From Adiantum capillus-veneris (Eukaryota; Streptophyta; Polypodiopsida; Polypodiales; Pteridaceae): DNA of 64,000 nucleotides. Position numbers and translations under genes: made by a program. Shown here in pieces: positions 54,351 to 64,000 of the stretch (position 1 is the first letter of the stretch; every line of letters begins with the position of its first letter). The stretch spans positions 58,890,209 to 58,954,208 of the forward strand of contig CM043971.1 in assembly GCA_014529385.2 (NCBI GenBank). Direction: 5' to 3'. The notes beneath the pieces are model-generated. The model was not told where the DNA came from, made no database searches, and saw only the letters and a program-made list of their open reading frames with translations.

Positions 54351-55021
54351 AGGAAATGGTTTGCATATCTTTGGTCAATCTAATGTAAAGAAAGAGGCTT
54401 CTGACTCTTTTGCTTCAAGTAGAGGCAGTTGAACACCTTTTTTTCTCTGGATTCATGTTATTCCACCTTAGTTTTTGTGGATTCATGCTGATTCACGGTA
54501 AGTGTAGACATATGAGAAGTTGCAAAAGGTTGTGTAGACTCAGAGAGCATAAAAAATTTGACAAGTATCCTGTTATTTATACCTGCTACTACTGATTTGG
54601 CGTGAGAAATCTGGAGATTGGATTGAACCCTCTGCTTTGTGTTTGTTGGCTAAATGTTGTATTGAATCGTCTGTTGCTGGTAGTGACTGGCTGAACTTGT
54701 GTTCTGTGTTTCATGAAAAGTTGGAGGCCTTGAAAGAAATGGGGCGTCACATTTGATAATGAGAATTTGTTTAGTTAATGAGCTGATCGTGTTTGCTTTC
54801 ATAAATGTTCTGAACTGAGAGGAGAGTGACGTGTGTACGAGTACTGAGCATCTCTCTCTCTTTTTGTGTGCAGGTGGAGAGCCGATTATGAGACGTGCGA
54901 GTGGGAAGACTCAACAATTTTCCACGTTGATTTGTTTTACTACTATTGGAACATACTCATATTATTTTAACGGTATTAATGTCTCTAAAAAGTGTCTCTC
55001 TTTTGGGGCCCGGCCACCTTC
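54351..55021. other. Right subterminal region of the pogo element, no gene seen
   Basis: Noncoding DNA leading to the right inverted repeat. A pyrimidine-rich TGTGTGCAG near 54870 resembles a splice acceptor, with no supported exon. Confidence 0.35.
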
Positions 55022-55037
55022 TGGCTCCTCTACCCTA

Positions 55038-55870
55038 GTGGAGCTTTCTTCTATACCATGTTTCAATAGAGTTAGCTTGGACAAATGGTGGAGCTTGGAG
55101 CAGAACTCTCCATCTAGAAAGTTAGAATCTATCATAAACCAATTAAGACTCTTTTGGAGCCTAGAAGTGGTGGACCTTCAAAAATTTATGATTGAGTTAG
55201 ATATTCGCTTAGACAAGTGATAAGCCTTCAAATCAACACTTGAGTTTCATACTTAGATCATTTATTTGTACAAATGGAAGCTAATATCCAAAGGCCCTGT
55301 AGGCTAACAAATTAGACACCTAATTATAGCCTAACTTGGATGATTAGTGACTTCTTCTTCTCACTATGTTTGGGTAGGTTCACCACCTACCCAAACCCTA
55401 GTCCATTGATGCTTGAAGAGAAGCAAGGTCCACCACTTGTCCAAGCTATGCTTCCTTAAAACACATAGAGAGTAAATTCGATAACTTCTTGATGTTTTTG
55501 TCATCATTGTTTAATGAATCCTAGCTTAGATTATTTGTGAATCTTGAGACTAAATCCCCATTATATAATTGAGAATAGGGTCATGGACCTTATATTAATG
55601 TCCCATGCTTAGGTTGAACAAGTGGTGGACCTTAATTCTATAAATGCTAAGATTGAGTGGACATTAGTCAAAATCTTGTGTTACAGGAAATCAAGAGTTA
55701 AACTTTATTTGATCACTTGCACAAGTGGTTATGAGTTTCTCTTTCCTTATCCAAATGGATCTTATATTGGAAAAGTGGTAGACTTGATACCTAAGCACCC
55801 ATTCTACAATAGAGAATTGGTTAAGAACTTATGCACTTCGAGCATACCTTTGACAAGTAGTACTTACTAA
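55038..55870 (+). repeat. Degenerate satellite, block 3
   Basis: Begins GTGGAGCTTTCTTCTATACC, which continues the unit cut at 49046. It then decays; the last clear cores are near 55150, 55215 and 55620. It also has one inverted stretch around 55420-55445 (CCACCACTTGTCCAAGCTA). Confidence 0.75.
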
Positions 55871-56079
55871 TTGACTTAGATGTAGTTGAAGTTTATGATA
55901 TTGAGACTAAGAGAGAGTGCAACATAAAAAAGGTTAGGTTTTCAATTTGACTTTCTTTATGGCAATGAGTATACTGGTAGATGGATTTTTCCATCGAATA
56001 TTACCATATGATATACAATATAAAACTCGCGTCTATTGTTTCATCAACATTACATGTTCTTGTTTTTTAATTTTAGATT

Positions 56080-56850
56080 CATTACAGGAAAATGGATTGG
56101 CTATATGCATGAACAATTTGAAGGGAACTATTGAACTACCCAAACAACCTCATCCAAGACCTTTTCCAAGGCTTCAACCACCTCCTTAGCACCTACCACT
56201 TGCTATCAACAAGGACATCAAAAGAGTACTTATCTTGGATCTAGAGGGATTGCTTCTCAAGACAATTGAAACAAAACATGGAGATTCTATGCCAACTTGG
56301 CTCATCAAGGATAAAGATGAAGTTTTTCATGTGGTGCAACCAATTTTAGAGATTTTTTTGAAATTTTGTAGTGAATACTTTGAGCTATGGATATGGAGTT
56401 GCTAAAACTTAACAAGAGTGCAACATATCATACAAAAATGCTTCATTAAGCATTATTTTAAGTTCAAGATGCTTATGAGTAACAAGAATTGCAAGAATCC
56501 AAACATCATGCTAGGATTTAGAAGGGTTTATCACAAAAAATTGAGTCATATTTGGAAGATGTTTGAGGATTTGGATACAAAAACTATCCTAGTTTTTTAT
56601 GACACTCCATACAGGGTGATATGGAACATGCGGGGGACATCTTATTTTTCCAAAGATGTGGAGGCAAACATCTAGGCAACTTCAAAGCTTCTTGCAAGAA
56701 ACAATGATGCCATGGTTGGTAGGATGGTTGTTTGCAAGAGACAAGAGAGAATATACATACAACACAATTGTGAATTAGACTATGATTCTGAGACAAATTA
56801 TGTCCTTGGTGTGTATTTGTCGATGCAAAAGCATTGATTAACAATAATCC
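56080..56850 (+). pseudogene. FCP1/NIF-type (HAD) phosphatase pseudogene
   Basis: The plus frame reads KRVLILDLEGLLLKT, where the catalytic motif of FCP1-type phosphatases is DLDGTL or similar, so the second Asp is Glu. It continues VVQPILEIFLKFCSEYFELW, IWSC, a stop, then HIWKMFEDLDTK, TILVFYDTPYRVIWN and a family-like C-terminal piece in another frame (FLQETMMPWLVGWLFARD). These enzymes remove phosphate from serine in transcription-related proteins. Disabling changes are a TAG at about 56187, a TAA at about 56404 and a shift near 56670. A T-rich acceptor-like TTTTAATTTTAG precedes it. It lies just past the satellite. Confidence 0.7.
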
Positions 56851-57136
56851 ACAATATGTCTCATTCATTTTTGTAATGGGTATCTTCCAGTATTCATATA
56901 ATTACATGATATAAATTTTATCTTGAAGAAATGATGTGTCAATTTGATGAGTGCATCCATGGAGCGAGCCAAGAGCAGTGAGCCTCGAGCAAAAATGAGA
57001 AATTAGTTGAGCAGATAGAAGCGAGCACAAAGTAGCTTGAGACAACCCCACTGTAGTAAAATCAAGCCCCATGTATTTAGGGTTTAATACTTCTATGACA
57101 AACACTCCAGTGCACATAGAGAAAGACGATCCTAAA

Positions 57137-57139
<3 letters not shown>

Positions 57140-57206
<67 letters not shown>
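57140..57206. repeat. (GA)n microsatellite
   Basis: 67 bp of GA. The Ser/Leu frames on the minus strand are artefacts. Confidence 0.97.
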
Positions 57207-57211
<5 letters not shown>

Positions 57212-57341
57212 TTTTTATAGACCTTCATGAATGTTAATACTCCCTAAGCAAAAATTGGTAGGGCAATGGAAAAATTGCATGCACCATGATTTCTTTTAAA
57301 TCATGGGAAAAAATTATAGGGAGGAAAATTTGTAGAGAGCT

Positions 57342-58024
<683 letters not shown>

Positions 58025-61000
58025 TTATAGCTGATTAGGTTGGATTCTGACTGCCTTTGTTAGCATATCCTTAAGAATGGCCTTTGGAATTCGTGCTTGA
58101 TGGATATGCATGTTGTTGTTGACATCTTGTCCAAGTACAATCAAGTACACAAAATAAAGATGCTTGCAAGCAAGAAAGGATGCTTTTTTTGCCAACCTGC
58201 CTTGAAAATCAATGCACGAACAAGATGGGACATTCTGAATTATAACTTCTATGCATGATGTAGAGGCTCTATTGTGACCTGTCAGTACTTCTATGGTAAA
58301 AATCTCTTTCTCTCCTTCCACTTCTACGCGGCTTCCAGTCAATTTTGTTGACATTTCTAATGCTGCATTAACTTGAGCATAGGCAGCCTTCGATACCCCT
58401 GGTCGATAGGGATAATTTTGATCTTCATTTTTGTTGGTATGGGGCTCTCTCTGATGCACTTCTTTGGGGATCAATGATTCCGTTGACACTCCAATCTCAA
58501 ATCCTGCCTTCACAAGTGCACAAGCTTCTTGGATGTTGAGTTTGGTGCCCTTTGCAATAGGCCAAACATGCGGAGCGCATTCTGGTGGGTGTATGATGCT
58601 TGTGACCATTCTCCATGTATGCCTCACATCTGTGTTGCAAAAGTAGCAAAACTTTTGCTTCCGCCAAGAAGATAATTGACAGTCACTCCAAAAACATGGA
58701 GCTGGGTCTCTCGGTCTCTGCCTTAATCCACACTTCTTACCAGCTGTCCAATGGTTACACTCCACTCTACTTGATGTTGGTATCCTGCGAATAGCCCACT
58801 TTGTGTCATGGACATTTTGCTCTAGAGCTTGCAACAATTCACTGCATGGTTGCTCATGTGTTGCATTTGACGTCTTATCTTGCGTGACATAATTATACTC
58901 AGGCCTGTGGCTACAAATGCTTGTATCCATATCCATTAATGGTCGCTTGGCACGCATTGTCCTCTTCTCACCCTTGAAATTAACTCTGTTATTGAACATT
59001 GGAGTACCCATGGAAGCATCATCCACTGCCCTAGAGGTGGTTGCTGGTGATGGACTAGTCTGCATCCTTGACATGGCTCTGTCAACTAAAATTTCCAATG
59101 TTGGCCCCCCTCCAATATATTTACCATCCAAGAAGGCTAGACGTCGGGCACACTAAAGATAGGCATTAATAAGATCAGTGACACATGCATCATAAAGACT
59201 AATTTTTGCTTGTACCCCTCTCCAGCCAACCAACTTGCATGTTTGCTCTCAGAGAGGTTGGTCCTTGGAATCAATGCATTCATTATGGGCTCCCCATCCT
59301 TGACCATCATATGTCCCCAATGGCTAACCCTGAAATGCCACCAACTCAACCAACTATCTAGCTTTGGTATGTTTTTATCTGTTGTCTTGCCTGTTGCCCA
59401 CCAGCTCCTAATCCTACGAAATTGCTCGAGTGCCGCATCTGTTGTTTCAGACAATCTCCACTTCTCACACATCTCTTTATGCTTTAATTGGTACTGGGAG
59501 TGGATATACCTCTGTGTGTGCACCCTCAAATTATCCTCCGAGTGCCATAGACAAGACCTTTCCCTACCCACCATTTCCTTCTTGTCCCCGAAAACATATC
59601 TCACTGCATTCCAATTTGCTCCTGCCTCATCTGACATGAATCCTTAAAAATTGGTTGGCCTATCTGTGTGCTCAATCATAACCTGGTTCATAGATTCCCA
59701 AAACATTATTTGTGCTTCCTCATCCTCTTCTTTGAACTCGCATGTGGCAATAGTTAGAAGCTCTCCAATCCTAATAACATTACAAAGCCATGAACCAAGG
59801 TATACAATAGTTTACACAATTAGTATCCACATCCACTTATTTATTTTTTAATACTATTTGTTACTTACGTGTGATCATAAACATGTGCTCCCATTGTGTG
59901 CCAGCCTCCTTCTATTTGATGGACATGGTCAAAACAAACCCATGATAATCGGAGGTCTTCATGTCCATCTCTATCCATCCTTCTGACCACATCTACTCCT
60001 GAACCTGGGCCAGTAGTAGACATCTTGAATATGAAGGACCGCTCTTGTGATGTTGATGCTTGCAACGGAAATCGAGAGCCATGGAAGAACTGAAAGTGGC
60101 ACTTTCTCTTTAGTTCAAGAATTGCATCATATCCATCACCCATTGGTCGAGTGGTCCTTCTACACTGCATCACCATTTGCTTTACCCTACAACATACATA
60201 GTCATGGGTGAACCAATTTTTCAAGAATACAAGTGTTTTGGTGCTTATAAGTTGAAAACTTACTTCTTCATGTTGACAAGGGTAAGCAATTCTTGGGACA
60301 TCTCATGGACCTCCTTCTCACTTATAAAATCCCCACTTGTAATATTGTCATCTGTGAAGGCCTTGAGCACCATCTCTCTAGCCAATATCATTTGTACCTT
60401 CCTAGGGCCTGCTCTATTGTCCATTCTCACTGCCTTAGCTACTAAGGCTTTTATGTTCCGAATTGATGCTCTAGACATTCCCTTAGGGACGATGTGTTTG
60501 TGCTTGCCATGGTGCATAAATAGCCTCCTATGGCAAGAATCCCTAAGCATAAAGTAGTAAACTGTTGCTAGACAATCTTTCACACACATGGGAACATGCT
60601 TGTAAAAAAAGGATTCCAAATTTCCATAGCTCCCCATGGCTAGGCAGCCATTCTTTGGGAGCTTGGACAACTGACCATTCCAATGTTGCTTGTTAGTTTG
60701 ATTAGTTCTGCTCCTAAATGAGCATCGCTCATTCATACATTGGAAAACCCCTCCACAAAAACTCTTCCTAAGGACAAAAGATTTTTGAGTTCTTGTCTGA
60801 GTTTGTGGTTTTGCCCACAAATTTCCCTCATACTTTTGCTCCATACCCTCCATTGCCTTCCCCTCAATCATTTCATAGATGCATAATTCTTGGTAGGTTT
60901 TTGGTAGATCTTTGACCTTGCCCTTGTATTCACACTCTTGCATAATAGTGTGAAGCACATCATTGGGAGGGAGTGTACGGCTGATCTGGAATGCAGAAAC

Positions 61001-61542
61001 TGTTGTCTCAAAATTTAGAGTTTCTTCATCTAGCTTATCAAATTCAACATGATCTTCATTTTCCTCATCATCATCAATTTGTCTGCAAGAGAGCAAAAAA
61101 AATAGTGAAGAATTGTTCAAATTCAAACCTTCCAAAATGATCTTGGACTTACATGCACTTACATTGGTGCAGGTGATGGACCAATTGGAGATGACTCAGG
61201 GGTCTGAAAGATGTCTTCTAGTCTTGCAGTGTAATTTTTAGATAATGATTCCTCCAAGATGAAGTATGCCTCCATATAAACCCCCGCATAGGTGGGAAGA
61301 GGTGCCAAAACATTAAACTCTTGTCCCTCCTGAACAAGAGCCTCGACAATGACCCTAGTTGTACCACACAACTTCTCTTGCAGGAGCTTGACGGGAAGGA
61401 GGCATTTTCCATGGATGAATGGAATGTTGATGGACTGTTCGGACACAGATTGCAAGAAAATTTTAGCTTCCCTGCATAAAAGAGAACTTTCAATCAGATC
61501 AACACCATATCCATAGTTAATAATTTTGAGTAAATTGAACAC
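58025..61542 (-). pseudogene. MULE-type transposase, at least four exons, decayed
   Basis: Exons on the minus strand are 61542-61163, 61082-60264, 60186-59879 and 59770-58025, joined by GT-AG introns whose phases agree. Exon 2 has a zinc cluster like the WRKY/GCM1 type (CMNERCSFR and later CHRRLFMHHGKHKH). Exons 3-4 contain the MULE core: a FMSDEAGANWNAV block with the second acidic residue, CLWHSEDNLRVHTQ, and downstream a SWIM zinc finger CSCIDFQGRLAKK...ACKHLYFVYL (C-x-C...C-x-H). Three lesions are visible: a TAA just before GFMSDEAG (Lys expected), one G missing from GGGG near 59217, and a TAG near 59155 where CAG is expected. MULE transposases move DNA by cut and paste, and related host proteins are FHY3/FAR1 factors. 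I found no terminal repeats. Confidence 0.8.
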
Positions 61543-61576
61543 GTGTCAAGTCAATCTGTACCAACAACTCTGTAAA

Positions 61577-61860
61577 GTTAACAATTTCACATTCATTCAA
61601 AAACACTACTGTCTCAATCCGAGTTTTTTTTAAAAATGAAATTCTGACAAATGCTTAAAAAATGTTAATCTTAAGAAATGTTTTAAAAAACGTTAATCTA
61701 GCGAAATGGTTGTAAAAGTTAATAATTTCACAGACATTCGAAATCACTACTATCAATCCCAGTTTTTTTTTTAAAATGAAATTCTGAGAAATGTTTAAAA
61801 AATGTTAATCTTGAGACATGTTTAAGAATACGTTAATCTGGAGAAACGGTTGAAGAAAGT
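61577..61860. repeat. 141-bp tandem duplication upstream of MULE gene
   Basis: The unit starting GTTAACAATTTCAC at 61577 recurs at 61718 (GTTAATAATTTCAC). Both carry a T-run and AAAAAATGTTAATCTT. It lies between the two divergent genes at 61542 (minus) and 62832 (plus). Confidence 0.85.
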
Positions 61861-62315
61861 TAGTTTGGTTTTTTAATTATATTATAACTTTTCAAAACAT
61901 TTTTATTGCCCTTCAAATGTTCAACTTTTGAAATGCACACTGCTTATTCTTAATCGTTCATATTGTTTGCCTGGTTTCCATCCTTTGCAACGCCATGAGG
62001 AAGGCAAGGCTCTTGCAAACGTCGCCACTGGCCAAATACTTCCACCCCTTAAGCCCCAAGAAAACAGCAAAGGTAAGCTTAACCTTTTGATTTAAGGACC
62101 ATCTTTCTCAAATCTTTAAGCACGCTGAGCGCGCTTAAAGATCTGAGAAAAGAGAAGGTGAATTTGACAACAAATGAGAGCATTTGAGTTGAGCGTAGGT
62201 GTGAGAGGAATGGAAGATTCCTGTTGCTGTGTGTATTGAGCTGTTGTTGTGTGTATTGAGCAGGTGGTAGCACTGTTGAAGCTTGCATCACTACTAGTTC
62301 GTGGTAGCAACAGAG

Positions 62316-62376
<61 letters not shown>

Positions 62377-62503
62377 CCTATGAGAGACACTGTGTATAGT
62401 AAAGCTCCCTTAACACCTCAAACAGCGTGAGATGCAGGGTATGAGTTGTCGATGGAGAACTGGAGAGCAAAGCCAGGAGGGGTCAGCGTGACTGAGAATG
62501 GAG

Positions 62504-62535
<32 letters not shown>

Positions 62536-62831
62536 GTCACTTACATGTTTGCAGAAAGAACAGATAGATTCTTCACATAAAGCTCCAGGAGAATGGAGAA
62601 GAGCAAAATGATAAGTGGTAGTATAGAGGTAGTGCGAGATTTGTAAAGTGATAAATGTGCCAGCTGTAATGATTTCAACTCGCCATAATGACTCTAGCAC
62701 ACCACAACTACCCATAATTTAGTAAATGGATGGAGCAAGATTCGTGGTGATAAATGTGTCGACCGTAATGATTTTAACTTGCCATAATGACTCTAACGCA
62801 ACACAACTACCCATAATTTAGTTAATGGCTG
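61861..62831. other. Intergenic spacer with GA and AC microsatellites
   Basis: (GA)n at 62321-62374 and (AC)n at 62507-62533. A 67-bp segment with GATAAATGTG and CATAATGACTCTA is repeated at about 62645-62725 and 62750-62820, just before the plus-strand gene. Confidence 0.6.
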
Positions 62832-63975
62832 ATGTTGTCCTTTCCAATGTGTCCGATTCAGTCATTCATATGGCTTTTAACTAGATTTCATATAATCGAG
62901 AATTTTCATTCTTTCAAAGTGTTTATGCACTTCACAAGATCGAATTGTGAGGATGGTAAGTGTGAGGCAGATATTATGAGTATGGTAACTATGCCTAAGA
63001 GAAGGAAAATTGTGCAGGGTGCAGGGGATTCTGGAGCAACATACAAGAGAAGAGGTAGACCATCAAAGCATGACAACTTCAATAGGTCAATTGCAAGAGC
63101 AGGTAATCAAGAGCATTCTCAAGTAAGTCAAAAGGATGCTAAAGATGTTGAGGAAAATGGTGGTGCTGAGGAGTTGGTTGACAGTATTGTTCATGACTTG
63201 GAGCAAGAAAACGTTGAGAAGGTAGTGGATCAAGTTGCTATTGAGAGAGAGGAGCAGGGAGCTGATACTCAGAGAACTCAGGAAGATGATCAGAGTGAGG
63301 AGGTGGTAGTTGAGAAACATGACCAGGTGACTAAGGGGCAACGTGATGATGAGGTGACTGAGGGGCAACATGATGAGGAGGAGGGCCAACATGATGATGA
63401 GGTGACTGCGGGGCAAGATGATGAGGAGGAGGGGCAACATGATGATGAGGTGACTGAGGGGAAACATGATGATGAGGTGACTGAGGGGCAACAAGATGAT
63501 GAGGTGACAGAAGGCCAGAATATCTCCAATCTTGCAGGAGGGAGAAGAAACAAAGTAGAGGTGTTTGGTAAGATCCTTGAGATCTCTACACCACAGGCAT
63601 TCCTTGAAAGAATCAGAGTCACATTTTCTGGACCACCCCCTAGGATCCCATTATGCAGGTTACTATCTAGTGAAGCCATCAGAAAAGTAAGCCCTTCCAC
63701 CGAAAGATCACTCACAAGAAGTTTTTTTAAGATGGGAGGATATCTTGAGAGCAAGGGAGCCTTTACTGTCTCCATTATTGATCTAGAGGGGGAGGAGACA
63801 CCAATCACTCGAGAAAGGATAGATTCTTGGGATGACTGCTGGAAAACAATTAATGAAAGATTTGAGAGGTCCCTTGATTTAGAGACAGAGTGGGGACCCT
63901 ACTTGAAAGGAAAGATGGTCCATGTCCTGGATGGCAACAATCGTCTGCATGCATGGATGGAATGCATTAGACAAG
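62832..63975 (+). CDS. AT-hook, acidic-repeat protein with ParB-like motif (partial)
   Basis: An open frame to a donor ACAAG|GTATTC at 63975, continuing outside. The start is uncertain: ATG at 62832, 62976 or 62991; the last (MPKRRK) begins the conserved-looking part. In order it has a basic KRRGRPSK AT-hook for binding AT-rich DNA (about 63043-63066), a Glu-rich stretch, about seven units of EGQHDDEVT type (63310-63520), and a C-terminal domain. That domain reads IPLCRLLSSEAIRK, a GYLESKGAFTVSII segment, and ends VHVLDGNNRLHAW. The DGxxR pattern after an I-P-L-x-x-L opening resembles the ParB/sulfiredoxin fold, where this motif binds nucleotide. The gene diverges from the MULE remnant. The family is unknown to me; nuclear action is inferred from the AT-hook. 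Confidence 0.6.
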
Positions 63976-64000
63976 GTATTCTTTAACTTAATCTCCTTTA

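Larger units (their letters stand above)
49049..55035 (-). mobile_element. Pogo/Tigger-type DNA transposon, 5987 bp
   Basis: The ends are perfect 14-bp inverted repeats, GGGTAGAGGAGCCA at 49049-49062 and its complement at 55022-55035. They are flanked by TA on both sides (49047-49048 and 55036-55037), the target of Tc1/mariner/pogo elements. A pogo-type transposase lies inside on the minus strand. The outer flanks rejoin into a satellite unit closely like 39430-39500, which serves as an empty site. It also carries an upstream Cys-rich frame and exon-like segments near 50090-50590. Confidence 0.93.

Overview
This is nuclear DNA from a land plant with a large, transposon-rich genome. The evidence is a spliced TK1-type thymidine kinase with an organelle-targeting-like leader, plant-type Copia and Ty3/Gypsy retrotransposons, LINE, pogo and MULE relatives, many GA microsatellites, and introns over 12 kb. 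A fern or other seed-free plant would fit, but the sequence alone does not prove it. Nothing bacterial, no CRISPR array and no rRNA gene was seen. Layout: 1-28146 is largely one host gene, a thymidine kinase on the minus strand. Exon 1 is at 27650-28146, exon 2 at 14748-14892 and exon 3 at 14509-14630. The C-terminal exons lie beyond the left edge, so intron 3 exceeds 14.5 kb. Intron 3 holds two LINE copies. One of them was split by a 9.3-kb LTR element (element I, 3776-13037, target duplication GTCGG), and element I was itself hit by a solo Gypsy LTR (5789-7265, duplication GCGGG). Intron 1 holds a rotten Copia and a young Gypsy chromovirus (19530-25652, duplication TTAGT) whose RT segment is inverted. 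Upstream of the kinase come a complete but dead Copia element (28774-33291, duplication CCATT), a region with nothing recognisable, and a Copia LTR-gag-LTR-gag tandem fragment (35741-37839). From 38555 to about 55870 a degenerate satellite built on a core reading AGCTTGGACAAGTGGTGG has been split by two insertions. One is element II (40222-46861, duplication GAGAC), an LTR element of the same family as element I that carries a broken MAPKKK-like kinase gene. The other is a 6-kb pogo/Tigger transposon (49049-55035) with 14-bp perfect inverted ends and a TA target duplication. The right end holds a decayed FCP1/NIF-type phosphatase, a multi-exon MULE-type transposase pseudogene (58025-61542), and a divergent open gene (62832 to the edge) for an AT-hook, acidic-repeat protein with a ParB-like motif. 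Almost no gene here is clearly functional except the thymidine kinase and perhaps the AT-hook/ParB-like gene. The rest is a layered record of insertions whose order can be read from five target-site duplications around LTR elements, one TA duplication and the interrupted reading frames.
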